Below, piece after piece: positions 1 through 8,240 of a DNA stretch of 39,369 bases (the stretch's first letter is position 1; each line of letters starts with the position of its first letter). The notes under the pieces are model-generated. The model made no database searches, had not been told where the DNA came from, and saw only the letters and a program-made list of their open reading frames with translations. A program made the translations under genes and the position numbers. Source of the DNA: CAYRZL01 sp964428795 (GTDB lineage: Bacteria; Bacillota; Clostridia; Lachnospirales; Lachnospiraceae). The stretch spans positions 1 through 39,369 of the forward strand of contig CAYRZL010000015.1 in assembly GCA_964428795.1 (NCBI GenBank), given 5' to 3'.

Positions 1-93
1 AAAGATATTTTCATTTTATCATGTAAATTTACTTTATTTGTGATATGCTTAATACAACTACTATGAGATAAAGATGTAAAGAGAGATTGACAA

Positions 94-1356
94 ATGAGCG
101 GGGAGAACAGACCAAAGAGAAGGCTTTCCAAAAGAGAGATGGAAGAGCGCAGAAGAAGAAAATTAAAAAAACTGAAAATCCGAAGAGCCATTATCCTTGG
201 AGTCATGGCTGCGATCCTGGTTTTGATCATACTGGGAATCAGAGGGATCGTAAAGGCGGTTGCGTCACATATTGAGAAAAACAGAGCACAGGAGACCAGT
301 CTGGATATAAGTGCAGACTCTGAGGATATGACATCGGGAGATACAGGAGATACGAAAACGGAGGATGCCGAAGAACCTGGCGGTGTTCTGGATGATGGAT
401 TTGACCTGGCTGTTTCTGCGGATATCTCAAATCCGGTTGATATTACGATCAGCTCCGTTGGGGATTGTACCCTTGGTACAGATGAGACCTTCGCTTATGC
501 TACCGGCTTTAATGCCTACTATGATTCTTATGGTGCTGACTATTTTCTGAAAAATGTCCGTACCGTATTTGAGGCGGATGACCTTACCATTGCAAATCTC
601 GAGGGTACGTTTACCACCTCAACATCCAGAGCGGATAAACAGTTTGCCTTTAAAGCAGATCCGTCCTGGGTATCTATTCTCACCGGAAGCTCTGTGGAGG
701 CTGTGAATGTTGCCAACAATCACAGTCATGATTACGGGGAAGAGAGCTTTGAAGATACATTGACCACCCTGGAGGATGCCGGGATCACATATTTTGGATA
801 TGAGGATATGGCAATCGAAGAGGTAGAAGGCGTAAAGATCGGATTGACCGGTATTTATGAGCTGGCAGAAGGTGCGCAAAAGGCAGAACAGGTCAAAGAG
901 AATATTGCATACTTAAAGGAGCAGGGAGCGCAGATCATTGTTGTGAATTTTCATTGGGGCATTGAGAGGGATACAGTGCCGAACGAAACCCAGATCATGC
1001 TTGCCAGACTTGCCATAGACGAGGGGGCAGATCTGGTGATCGGACATCATCCCCATGTGCTTCAGGGGATTGAGGTGTATAATGGGAAATATATCTGCTA
1101 CAGTCTTGGTAATTTCTGTTTTGGAGGGAACAAAAATCCGTCAGATAAAGATACCATGATCTTTCAGCAGACGTTTCATATTTCCATGGACGGAACATTG
1201 GAGCCGGTATCTGAGGAGGATATCAATATCATTCCGTGCAGTGTGTCCTCTGCATCTGATAAAAACACCTATTGTCCCACTATTTTGGAAGGAGATGAGG
1301 CAGATCGGGTGCTGGATAAGATCGGGCAGCTCAGTGATCAAATTCCAGAGCCTTAA
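94..1356 (+). CDS. CapA-family (poly-gamma-glutamate capsule type) membrane-anchored protein
   Basis: The 420-residue product has a very basic N-terminal cytoplasmic stretch (residues 1-31, rich in Arg/Lys), one membrane helix at about 32-49, an acidic low-complexity linker to about 105, then a CapA/PGA_cap metallophosphatase-like domain. Visible family motifs are SVGDCTLG near the domain start, NLEGTF, VNVANNHSHDYG, VVNFHWGIE and the late GHHPHVLQGIE followed by YSLGNF. These His/Asp/Asn motifs are the expected metal and catalytic positions of the family. The protein should sit outside the cell, tethered by its N-terminus. A GAGAG element lies just before the ATG. No pgsB/pgsC partner is nearby, so capsule synthesis is not implied; many Firmicutes carry orphan CapA proteins of unknown substrate. 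Family call is firm, function is not. Confidence 0.9.
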   Translation: MSGENRPKRRLSKREMEERRRRKLKKLKIRRAIILGVMAAILVLIILGIRGIVKAVASHIEKNRAQETSLDISADSEDMTSGDTGDTKTEDAEEPGGVLDDGFDLAVSADISNPVDITISSVGDCTLGTDETFAYATGFNAYYDSYGADYFLKNVRTVFEADDLTIANLEGTFTTSTSRADKQFAFKADPSWVSILTGSSVEAVNVANNHSHDYGEESFEDTLTTLEDAGITYFGYEDMAIEEVEGVKIGLTGIYELAEGAQKAEQVKENIAYLKEQGAQIIVVNFHWGIERDTVPNETQIMLARLAIDEGADLVIGHHPHVLQGIEVYNGKYICYSLGNFCFGGNKNPSDKDTMIFQQTFHISMDGTLEPVSEEDINIIPCSVSSASDKNTYCPTILEGDEADRVLDKIGQLSDQIPEP

Positions 1357-1383
1357 AAATCTGCTTTAAAACGGAACTTAATA

Positions 1384-1412
1384 TTGATTCTCAATAAAAT
1401 GAATGTTATAAT
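1384..1412 (+). promoter_or_regulatory. Predicted sigma-A promoter of the nitrogenase-like/hyp cluster
   Basis: TTGATT at 1384-1389 and a perfect TATAAT at 1407-1412 are separated by 17 bp. Transcription would start near 1419 and produce a leader of about 140 nt before the first gene at 1562. The leader contains a direct repeat and an intrinsic terminator, so it may be regulated by attenuation. Prediction only. Confidence 0.6.
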
Positions 1413-1421
1413 TCAAATATC

Positions 1422-1450
1422 TGAGATTGAAATCATGGATTGAGATTGAA
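1422..1450 (+). repeat. Direct repeat in the leader of the nitrogenase-like/hyp cluster
   Basis: TGAGATTGAA occurs at 1422-1431 and again at 1441-1450, a 19-bp period. It lies immediately downstream of the predicted start of transcription and upstream of the leader terminator. It could be a protein operator, an RNA element, or chance; no known operator was recognised. Confidence 0.45.
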
Positions 1451-1479
1451 GATACGCTTTGGATAACTATGTTATTTTG

Positions 1480-1505
1480 CCGTGTCTTCGGACGCGGTTT
1501 TTTTT
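1480..1505 (+). terminator. Intrinsic terminator in the leader (attenuator candidate)
   Basis: A 7-bp stem (CCGTGTC with GACGCGG, one G-T pair) closes a TTCG tetraloop and is followed by eight T. It sits about 60 nt after the predicted start of transcription and 57 nt before the first gene. It may therefore be a conditional terminator for the cluster. Alternatively it ends transcription of the upstream CapA gene. Confidence 0.8.
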
Positions 1506-1561
1506 ATTCCGGCGGAATTTCCCATGGAATAATAAATTGGAATTTAATTTGGAGGAAAGAG

Positions 1562-1819
1562 ATGGATACGAGGATCGCAATTATCGGAATTATTGTGGAG
1601 GATGTGGATGCCACGTCAGAGGTAAATGAGCTGCTCCATGATTATGGCATGTACATTATCGGAAGGATGGGTATTCCCTACCAGCAGAAAGGGGTAAATA
1701 TCATCAGTGTTGCGATTGATGCTCCGCCTGATGTGATCAATACGCTGGCAGGAAAAATGGGTAAGGTGCAGGGCGTCAGTGCAAAGACCATTTATTCCAA
1801 GGTAGAGGGAACCATTTAA
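1562..1819 (+). CDS. TM1266-type putative iron-only hydrogenase system regulator
   Basis: The product is an 85-residue protein of ACT/NikR-C-like fold. It shows the diagnostic family pattern: RIAIIGIIVEDVDA at the start, then HDYGMYIIGRMGIPY, then ISVAIDAPPDVINTLAGKMG and GVSAKT. The start at 1562 is preceded by a strong GGAGG; an upstream in-frame extension to 1427 lacks a ribosome binding site and crosses the leader terminator, so it was rejected. The family is annotated as a putative regulator because it accompanies [FeFe]-hydrogenase maturation genes (hydE/F/G). Here it instead opens a nitrogenase-like/hyp cluster, 38 nt before the first NifH-like gene. It has no DNA-binding domain. A sensor or protein-protein role is plausible, but no function is proven. 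Confidence 0.9.
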   Translation: MDTRIAIIGIIVEDVDATSEVNELLHDYGMYIIGRMGIPYQQKGVNIISVAIDAPPDVINTLAGKMGKVQGVSAKTIYSKVEGTI

Positions 1820-1857
1820 TCTCAGTTTCAGATTTATAAAGGCGGAGGAAGCGAAAC

Positions 1858-2601
1858 ATGAAGAAGATCGCTATATACGGAAAAGGGGGCATCGGGAAAT
1901 CCACCATTGTGTCTAATCTGGCTGTAGCTATGGCGGAGCAGGGATTGAAGGTGATGCAGATCGGGTGCGATCCGAAAGCAGATTCTACCATTGCATTAAG
2001 ACATGGAGAAAAGCTGCCCACCGTGCTTCAGACGGTCCGTGAAAAGAAGGACGGGTTTGAACTGGATGAAATTATAAAGATCGGGTACGCAGGAGTTATC
2101 TGCGTGGAAGCAGGAGGTCCCATTCCCGGACTGGGATGTGCGGGGAGGGGTATCATTACCGCACTGGAGAAGCTGGAGAGCAAGGGCGCTTATGACCGGT
2201 TTCAACCGGACGTGGTCTTTTATGACGTGCTTGGTGATGTGGTCTGCGGCGGATTTTCCATGCCCATGCGGACCGGGTATGCGGATCAGGTATATATCGT
2301 CACTTCCGGCGAAAATATGGCAATATATGCGGCGGCAAATATTGCCATGGCGCTGGATCATTTTAAGGAACGGGGCTATGCCTCTCTCGGAGGTCTGATC
2401 TTAAACCGGCGGAATGTACCGAAGGAAGAAGCTAAGGTACAGGAGCTGGCAGAGGACATACATACTGAGATTGTGGGGCGGCTACCAAGAAGCGAGGAGG
2501 TCGCTCTGGCAGAAGAGCGTAAAATGACTGTGATGGAAGCGTATCCGGATGGAGAGATGGCGGCATATTACCGTAAACTGGCAGAGGAAATGTTATGTTA
2601 A
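1858..2601 (+). CDS. NifH/BchL-like reductase ATPase, first copy (H1)
   Basis: The 247-residue product belongs to the NifH/Frx (nitrogenase iron protein, ChlL/BchL, CfbC) family. The P-loop GKGGIGKST is at residues 8-16, the switch region GCDPKADST at 36-44, and the two bridging [4Fe-4S] ligands are present: C94 in GLGCAGRG and C130 in DVLGDVVCGGF. Family knowledge: the homodimer carries one [4Fe-4S] cluster between subunits and passes electrons to a D/K-type partner on ATP hydrolysis. It is shorter than true NifH (about 290 aa). The start has a GGCGGAGG ribosome binding site. The stop overlaps the next gene by 7 nt, suggesting coupled translation with the D1 protein. It is paralogous to the second copy at 5085. 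The substrate of its partner complex is unknown. Confidence 0.93.
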   Translation: MKKIAIYGKGGIGKSTIVSNLAVAMAEQGLKVMQIGCDPKADSTIALRHGEKLPTVLQTVREKKDGFELDEIIKIGYAGVICVEAGGPIPGLGCAGRGIITALEKLESKGAYDRFQPDVVFYDVLGDVVCGGFSMPMRTGYADQVYIVTSGENMAIYAAANIAMALDHFKERGYASLGGLILNRRNVPKEEAKVQELAEDIHTEIVGRLPRSEEVALAEERKMTVMEAYPDGEMAAYYRKLAEEMLC

Positions 2602-3866
2602 AGAAATTAGATCATGGCAGGGAAGGTCTGGAGTTCAGCTCTCCCGCCAGAGGATGTTGGAATATCGTACATACAGGGATGATGATACCGCAGTCCCACC
2701 AGATATTTGTCTGTGCTCAGGGATGTCTGCGGGGCGTGGTGCTTACCGCAGCAGAGATGAATGCCATGAACCGTTATTCCGCCATATCCATCCGGGAGGA
2801 AAATGTGCTGGACGGTTCCATGGAGGAGCTGATGATCGAGGGCGTGGCGGATGTGCTGCAAAAGCTGGATTATAAGCCAAAAGCGGTGCTGTTGTTTATC
2901 AGTTGTCAGCATTTTTTTCTGGCGTATGATCAGAGGCTGGTGTTTCAGACGCTGCAGGAGAGGTATCCGGACATTGCGTTTGTGGACTGCTATATGATAC
3001 CCACCTTGCGAAAAAGCGGTATAACGCCGGATCAGCGTATGCGAAAACAGATGTATGCCCTGCTGCAGCCTGCCCAGAAGGATGCCTCCTGTGTAAATAT
3101 TATCGGAAGCAATCTGCCCCTCAGCAGAAACAGTGAGCTGTACCGTATGTTAAAAGACCACGGTATCACTTTAAAGCAGCTGGGAACGTTAAAAACCTAT
3201 GATGAGTATCTGAGTATGGCAGCTTCGGTTTTGAACATCATATATGAACCTATTGCTCTCATTGCGGGGGAGGATCTGAAAAAGAGACTGGATACCGATT
3301 ATCTGTATCTGCCCTGTGTATTTTCCGAAGCAGGGCTTGAGGAAAATTATGAGAAACTCAGTCTGGCTCTCGGCATGGAGAGACCGGATCTGTCACAGGA
3401 AAGAAAACGGGCGAAGGAGGCTCTGATCTCTCTGAAGGAGCTGATCGGTGAGACTCCGGTAGCGGTGGATTACACGTTCACCTTTCGGATTTTGAGCTTT
3501 ACCAGAATGCTGCTTGAGCATGGCATCCATGTGACGGAGGTCTATATTGATATGGTTTCCGGGGAAGAGGAAGCCGACTATGACTGGATTGCTGCAGGAT
3601 ATCCGGATATACGATTTTTTCCCACAAACCGTCCCGGGATGCGTCTTGCAGACCGCAGCCGTTCCGAAAAGGTACTGGCAGTGGGACAGAAAGCCGCATA
3701 CTTTACCGGAAGCAATTATTTTGTAAATGTGGCAGAGGGCGGCGGTTACTATGGTTTTGAGGGAATTGTGGAGATTGTAGATTTGATGAAGGATGCTTTT
3801 TTGCATGAAAAGGATATGAGGAGCATCATTCAAAAGAAAGGATACGGGTGCGAGAGCTGCTTATGA
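2595..3866 (+). CDS. Nitrogenase-component-1-like protein, NifD/BchN type, first copy (D1)
   Basis: The 423-residue product aligns by eye with the nitrogenase component 1 superfamily (NifD/E, BchN, CfbD). Candidate cluster ligands occur where P-cluster cysteines lie in NifD: C21, C40/C44 and C104. The segment SVNIIG-type motif (VNIIGSNLP), the YDEYLSMA stretch and EDLKKRL are shared with the D2 paralogue at 5842, showing common descent. It is shorter than NifD, and equivalents of the FeMo-cofactor ligands (Cys275 and His442 of NifD) were not recognised. It overlaps H1 by 7 nt and K1 by 4 nt. It probably forms a heteromer with K1 that accepts electrons from H1. No characterised nitrogenase-like subgroup was matched, so no substrate is assigned. 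Confidence 0.85.
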   Translation: MLKKLDHGREGLEFSSPARGCWNIVHTGMMIPQSHQIFVCAQGCLRGVVLTAAEMNAMNRYSAISIREENVLDGSMEELMIEGVADVLQKLDYKPKAVLLFISCQHFFLAYDQRLVFQTLQERYPDIAFVDCYMIPTLRKSGITPDQRMRKQMYALLQPAQKDASCVNIIGSNLPLSRNSELYRMLKDHGITLKQLGTLKTYDEYLSMAASVLNIIYEPIALIAGEDLKKRLDTDYLYLPCVFSEAGLEENYEKLSLALGMERPDLSQERKRAKEALISLKELIGETPVAVDYTFTFRILSFTRMLLEHGIHVTEVYIDMVSGEEEADYDWIAAGYPDIRFFPTNRPGMRLADRSRSEKVLAVGQKAAYFTGSNYFVNVAEGGGYYGFEGIVEIVDLMKDAFLHEKDMRSIIQKKGYGCESCL

Positions 3867-5041
3867 GACAGGTGACAGGACGAATACCGACATACTCTTC
3901 CGATGAATTTGGAATCTGCTCTGCGTTGTATGAGCTTGGGGGCATGGTGGTGATGCATGATGCATCCGGCTGTAATTCCACATATACGACCCATGATGAA
4001 CCCAGATGGTACGATATGGACAGTATGATCTACATATCCGCCATATCGGAGATGGAGGCGATTCTGGGAGATGATGATAAGCTGCTGGATGATCTTATTG
4101 AAACTGCAAATGAGCTGCACCCCAAATTTATTGCGTTGGTGGGGGCTCCCATCCCCTATATGATCGGAACGGATCTGCGGGCACTGGCACAGGTGACGGA
4201 GCGCCGGACAGGGATTCCTGCTATTGGATTTCAGGCAAACGGAATGCAGCATTACACCACCGGAATTTCCATGGCGCTGGAATGGCTTGTAAAACGCTTC
4301 TGTAGAAAAGATGTGAAAAAAATGGAGGGCTGCGCAGTAAATATCATAGGAGCCACCCCTCTTGATTTTTCCATAAACGGAAGCGTGGAGGAGATAGGAC
4401 GATGGATCACAGATAACGATATGAAATTGTGCTGCTGCATGGCAATGGGAAGTTCACTGGAAGAAACAGGGCAGGCAGGGGCAGCCCGTGTGAATCTGGT
4501 GGTATCTTATGGCGGTCTGGCGGCAGCCCGGTATATGGAATCTGCATTTGGTATTCCATATGTGGTGGGAGCGCCTCTTGGGGATGGGTTCGCAGCGCTG
4601 CTGGCGGCAGAGCTGAAAGAAGCAGCTCGTACCGAAGTGAGCAGTGTTGCATACGAAAAGCCGCTGACAGGCTGTCCATTGAAATGCAGAATAGCCATTA
4701 TCGGGGAAAGCGTCACATCGGCGTCTCTTGGCTGTTCCATTGAACAGGCGTATCCTCATGTGCATACGCAGGTTCTTTGTCCCGTGGATACGGAGGATGA
4801 CCTGCTGCGATGCAGAAATCTTTACAGTGCGGAGGAAATCATAGGTTACCTGGGGGATATGAGAACGCCGGAGGAGGATGATCTGATAGAAGCATTGAAG
4901 GAGTTTGACGCAGTGATCGCAGATCCTATGTATCAGGTGATCTGTCCGTCAGGGGTCACATTCTATCCTCTGCCCCATGTGGCGTGCTCAGGCAGATGCT
5001 ATGAAAAGGATATTCCGAATTTGATTGCAAAAAAACTGTGA
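3863..5041 (+). CDS. Nitrogenase-component-1-like protein, NifK type, first copy (K1)
   Basis: The 392-residue product is the second component-1-like subunit of the first cassette. The ATG at 3863 was chosen because it forms a 4-nt ATGA overlap with D1 and gives an N-terminus of exactly the same length as the K2 paralogue up to the shared LGG motif. A GTG at 3848 with an AAGGA element is the alternative and adds five residues. Key features are C19, C37 in DASGC, the DEPRW motif at 45-49 (shared with K2), NIIGATPLDFS, a GGLAAARYMESAFGIPY segment typical of NifK-like proteins, and a C-terminal PHVACSGRC motif shared with K2 as PHxAxSGxC. It is much shorter than NifK (over 500 aa). It probably pairs with D1; catalytic role unknown. 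Confidence 0.85.
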   Translation: MRQVTGRIPTYSSDEFGICSALYELGGMVVMHDASGCNSTYTTHDEPRWYDMDSMIYISAISEMEAILGDDDKLLDDLIETANELHPKFIALVGAPIPYMIGTDLRALAQVTERRTGIPAIGFQANGMQHYTTGISMALEWLVKRFCRKDVKKMEGCAVNIIGATPLDFSINGSVEEIGRWITDNDMKLCCCMAMGSSLEETGQAGAARVNLVVSYGGLAAARYMESAFGIPYVVGAPLGDGFAALLAAELKEAARTEVSSVAYEKPLTGCPLKCRIAIIGESVTSASLGCSIEQAYPHVHTQVLCPVDTEDDLLRCRNLYSAEEIIGYLGDMRTPEEDDLIEALKEFDAVIADPMYQVICPSGVTFYPLPHVACSGRCYEKDIPNLIAKKL

Positions 5042-5084
5042 GAAAAATTGAGAGATATATTGATAAAATCTGGAGAATAAATTT

Positions 5085-5834
5085 ATGTTAAAACTTGCGA
5101 TATATGGAAAAGGTGGAATCGGAAAATCCACCACCACGGGCAATCTGGCGGCAGCCTTTGCCATGCTGGGAAAAAAAGTAATTCAGATCGGATGCGACCC
5201 GAAGGCTGATTCCACGGTGAATCTGCTGGGGGGCAATCCGGTAAAGCCGGTGATGAATTATCTGAGAGAATATGACAGAGAACCGGAAAGCATAGAGGAG
5301 ATCGCAAAGGAGGGATTTGGCGGTGTGCTCTGCATTGAGACCGGAGGTCCCACACCGGGACTGGGATGCGCCGGGCGGGGGATCATCACCACCTTCAGTC
5401 TGTTGGAGGATCTGGAGCTGTTTGAGACATATCAGCCGGATGTGGTACTCTATGACGTGCTTGGCGACGTGGTCTGCGGAGGCTTTGCGGCGCCGATTCG
5501 TGAAGGGTATGCAAGCCAGATCCTGGTCGTTACATCGGGAGAAAAAATGGCGCTCTATGCTGCAAATAATATTAACACAGCAGTGACTAATTTTGAGGAC
5601 CGGGGCTATGCCACGGTACGCGGCGTGGTGTTAAATCGTCGGAATGTATTAAACGAGCGTGAAAAAGTAGAAGAATTTGCATCTGCAAACGGACTTGAAA
5701 TTATAGCTGATATTCCTCGCAGTGATGATATCATCCGATTTGAGGATCAGGGAAAGACCGTCATAGAAGGGGATATAGATCTGCCCATCAGTCATATCTA
5801 TCTGGATCTGGCAAAACAGTTATTAGAGGAATGA
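5085..5834 (+). CDS. NifH/BchL-like reductase ATPase, second copy (H2)
   Basis: The 249-residue product repeats the architecture of H1: P-loop GKGGIGKST at 8-16, GCDPKADST at 36-44, cluster ligands C95 (GLGCAGRG) and C131 (DVLGDVVCGGF). It is clearly a paralogue of H1, with most differences in the region after residue 45 and in the C-terminal third. The ribosome binding site GGAGA lies 8 nt before the ATG, and 43 nt separate it from K1, the largest gap between nitrogenase-like genes. It begins the second H-D-K set. It is expected to reduce the D2/K2 complex in an ATP-dependent way. Whether H1 and H2 are interchangeable cannot be told from the sequence. Confidence 0.93.
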   Translation: MLKLAIYGKGGIGKSTTTGNLAAAFAMLGKKVIQIGCDPKADSTVNLLGGNPVKPVMNYLREYDREPESIEEIAKEGFGGVLCIETGGPTPGLGCAGRGIITTFSLLEDLELFETYQPDVVLYDVLGDVVCGGFAAPIREGYASQILVVTSGEKMALYAANNINTAVTNFEDRGYATVRGVVLNRRNVLNEREKVEEFASANGLEIIADIPRSDDIIRFEDQGKTVIEGDIDLPISHIYLDLAKQLLEE

Positions 5835-5841
5835 GGATGTT

Positions 5842-7182
5842 ATGAAAAAAGAGGTATATTATATTACAGCAGAAGATTTGGCAAAGCGGGGGCGCGATAA
5901 CGTGCCGGATGAATTACAGTCCGCTAAGCATCTGATCTATAGCTCCCCGGCCACGTTGTCCTTCAATTCTCCGGGCGCTCAGGGATTTGGCGTAAAAAGA
6001 GCGGGGCTTGCGGTTCCCGGCTCCGTCATGCTGCTGGTAGCTCCGGGCTGCTGCGGCAGAAACACCACGATCTTAAGTGAGCTTGGAGGCTACTCGAACC
6101 GCTTTTTCTATCTGATGATGGATGATACGGACATTGTCACCGGAAGGCATCTGAATAAAATTTCCGGTGCGGTGCAGGAGGTCATTGAATCACTGGATAC
6201 CCCTCCTTCTGTGGTGATGATCTGCATAACCTGTGTGGACGCCCTTCTCGGAACGGATATGGAGCGTGTCTGTCGAAAGGCGGCAGAGCATACGGGCGTT
6301 TCCGTGCTTCCCTGTTATATGTATGCACTAACCAGAGAGGGACGTGTGCCGCCTATGACAGCAGTGAGGAAATCCATCTATTCCCTCCTGGAAAAACGGG
6401 AGAGAAAAGCATCCACGGTGAATATTCTGGGACAGTTTGCACCGTATCTGGACGATACGGAGCTGTATGATATTTTACATACGCTTGGTGTGAAGAAGAT
6501 AAACGAGATCGCTAGATGTGAGTCCTATGAGGAATATCTGTCTATGGCGGAGGCGAACTTTAATCTGGTACTGAACCCGGAATGCCGGCTGGCTGCGGAG
6601 GATATCAAAAAGAGACTGAACATTCCGAATATTGAGCTTGCCCGTGTGTATCAGATCGATAAGATACGCAAACAGTATGAGCTGTTTGGGGGAGCTTTGG
6701 GAAAAGTCATTGACGACAGCGTATATTATGCCAGGGCACAGGCAGCCATTGACGCATTTACGTTGAGCTATCCGAATACGAGATTTGCGATTGGGGAATG
6801 TCTCAATGCAGGCTCCTTTGAGCTGGCGCTGGCATTGATCCGTTATGGGCATCAGGTGACGGAAATCTACGGAACCGTTGCGCCGGAGAATTTTATTTAT
6901 ATTAAAAAGATTGCAGAGCTCAGTCCCGGCACAAAGATCTACACAAATCTGTCACCGACCATGATGTATTATGACTGCAGTGATTCCGAAGTGGATATCA
7001 CTGTAGGAAAGGATGCAGAGTACTATCATCCGGATTGTGTGAACGTGCCATGGAATCAGGAGGTACAGCCATTTGGATATTCGGGGCTTCGCCATCTGTT
7101 TGAGGAACTGAAGGCGGCAAGAGATGATGCGGTTAATGGAACACGCAGGATAAAAACAGAAAAAATCGGAAATCTGATCTAG
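5842..7182 (+). CDS. Nitrogenase-component-1-like protein, NifD type, second copy (D2)
   Basis: The 446-residue product is the D-type subunit of the second cassette. Candidate metal ligands are adjacent cysteines C70-C71 (in APGCCGRN) and C128/C131 (CITC). The first cysteine position seen as C21 in D1 appears to be replaced by Ser/Gly here, so the metal site may differ. VNILGQF, YEEYLSMAEANFN and EDIKKRL mark homology to D1, and a Rossmann-like segment (RFAIGECLNAGSFELALALIRYG) resembles the third domain of component-1 proteins. It lies 7 nt after H2 with a GAGGATG ribosome binding site and 9 nt before K2. Length and missing NifD cofactor ligands argue against a true nitrogenase. Substrate unknown. 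Confidence 0.85.
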   Translation: MKKEVYYITAEDLAKRGRDNVPDELQSAKHLIYSSPATLSFNSPGAQGFGVKRAGLAVPGSVMLLVAPGCCGRNTTILSELGGYSNRFFYLMMDDTDIVTGRHLNKISGAVQEVIESLDTPPSVVMICITCVDALLGTDMERVCRKAAEHTGVSVLPCYMYALTREGRVPPMTAVRKSIYSLLEKRERKASTVNILGQFAPYLDDTELYDILHTLGVKKINEIARCESYEEYLSMAEANFNLVLNPECRLAAEDIKKRLNIPNIELARVYQIDKIRKQYELFGGALGKVIDDSVYYARAQAAIDAFTLSYPNTRFAIGECLNAGSFELALALIRYGHQVTEIYGTVAPENFIYIKKIAELSPGTKIYTNLSPTMMYYDCSDSEVDITVGKDAEYYHPDCVNVPWNQEVQPFGYSGLRHLFEELKAARDDAVNGTRRIKTEKIGNLI

Positions 7183-7191
7183 GAGGATGTT

Positions 7192-8238
7192 ATGAAAGGA
7201 TTGTTAAAATATTTATCACCGTTTGCACCGGATCAGTCAGGTGCAGCTTCTGTCCTCTACGATCTGGGTGGCATTACCGTGATCTGTGATGCGGGCGGCT
7301 GCACCGGAAATATATGCGGATTTGATGAGCCCCGCTGGTTTCTGAGAAAAAGCGCAATATTCAGCGCAGGGCTTCGTGATATGGATGCCATTCTCGGGCG
7401 GGATGACAGGCTTGTGGAAAAACTGAAGGATACTGCAAAAAAGGTGGAAGCGTCCTTTGCGGCCATCATCGGAACTCCGGTTCCGGCTGTGATCGCTACG
7501 GACTTTCAGGCTTTAAAGCGCATGGCAGAAAAACGCTGCGGTCTGCCTGTGATCACGGTGGAATGTACCGGGACGAGAATGTATGACGAGGGAGAGGAAG
7601 AGACATATCTTCAGTTGTTGGAAAAGTTTGCGGAGGATGCACCGGAACAGAAGGAAAAGACCGTCGGTGTGCTGGGAGCAACACCGCTGAATCTAAGTGA
7701 TCTGCAGGCGGATGTGAAATTAAAACAGATACTTATGCGGCAGGGCTGGGAACAGGTGTACAGCTATGGCATGGGAAGCGGACTTGAGGAATTAAAGCAG
7801 GCGGGGGCAGTGAAAAAAAATCTGGTGGTATCTCCCTCGGGACTGGCGGCAGCCAGATATCTGAAAAAAAGATTCGGCATCCCTTACGAGGCAGCTTATC
7901 CGCTTTTTACAGAGCAGCAGAGAGAGATTTTCCGGGGACTTGCCGGAAAGCGTGTGCTGGTCATTCATCAGCAGGTAATCGCAAATGCCGTGCGTGAGGA
8001 GATCCTGTCTTGCGGAGACAGTGATGTGACGACTGCCACCTGGTTTATGTTGAAACCGGAGCTTGCAAAGAGTCAGGATAAACATATTTCCACGGAGGCG
8101 CAGTTTACCCGGCTGGTGGAGGAAGGAAATTATGATGTTGTCATCGGAGATATTTTGATGAAGCGGGCAGCATCCGGCTATGAAGGCGAATGGATTCACC
8201 TTCCGCATTTTGCTGTTTCAGGAGAGTGTGAGGTTTAG
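7192..8238 (+). CDS. Nitrogenase-component-1-like protein, NifK type, second copy (K2)
   Basis: The 348-residue product is the shortest of the four component-1-like proteins. It has C32, C37 and C42 near the N-terminus; C37 is shared with K1, while C32 and C42 are His and Thr in K1. It carries the same DEPRW motif at 45-49, the GVLGATPLNLS segment, the LVVSPSGLAAARY segment and the terminal PHFAVSGEC motif. A perfect AGGAGG precedes the ATG. Its stop is only 2 nt before the hypF start, the physical link between the nitrogenase-like and Hyp halves of the cluster. It is probably the partner of D2. The three-cysteine pattern suggests an Fe-S cluster shared with D2, which is inference. Confidence 0.84.
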   Translation: MKGLLKYLSPFAPDQSGAASVLYDLGGITVICDAGGCTGNICGFDEPRWFLRKSAIFSAGLRDMDAILGRDDRLVEKLKDTAKKVEASFAAIIGTPVPAVIATDFQALKRMAEKRCGLPVITVECTGTRMYDEGEEETYLQLLEKFAEDAPEQKEKTVGVLGATPLNLSDLQADVKLKQILMRQGWEQVYSYGMGSGLEELKQAGAVKKNLVVSPSGLAAARYLKKRFGIPYEAAYPLFTEQQREIFRGLAGKRVLVIHQQVIANAVREEILSCGDSDVTTATWFMLKPELAKSQDKHISTEAQFTRLVEEGNYDVVIGDILMKRAASGYEGEWIHLPHFAVSGECEV

Positions 8239-8240
8239 CT

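Noticed and set aside
1..93. Promoter of the CapA-like gene
   Set aside because: The stretch is AT-rich, but no pair of -35/-10 boxes with acceptable spacing stood out.
3848..3866. GTG at 3848 as the start of K1
   Set aside because: It has an AAGGA element, but the ATG at 3863 gives the 4-nt coupling overlap and matches the K2 N-terminus in length, so it was preferred. The alternative remains possible.
1858..8238. A nitrogen-fixation (nif) operon
   Set aside because: The D and K proteins are too short, the FeMo-cofactor ligands were not recognised, and nifB, nifE and nifN are not in the window.
1858..8238. Protochlorophyllide or chlorophyllide reductase, or F430 synthesis (CfbCD)
   Set aside because: No chlorophyll or F430 pathway gene is nearby, and a Clostridia-like host makes neither pigment nor F430. 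The paired H-D-K cassettes next to hyp genes also do not fit.
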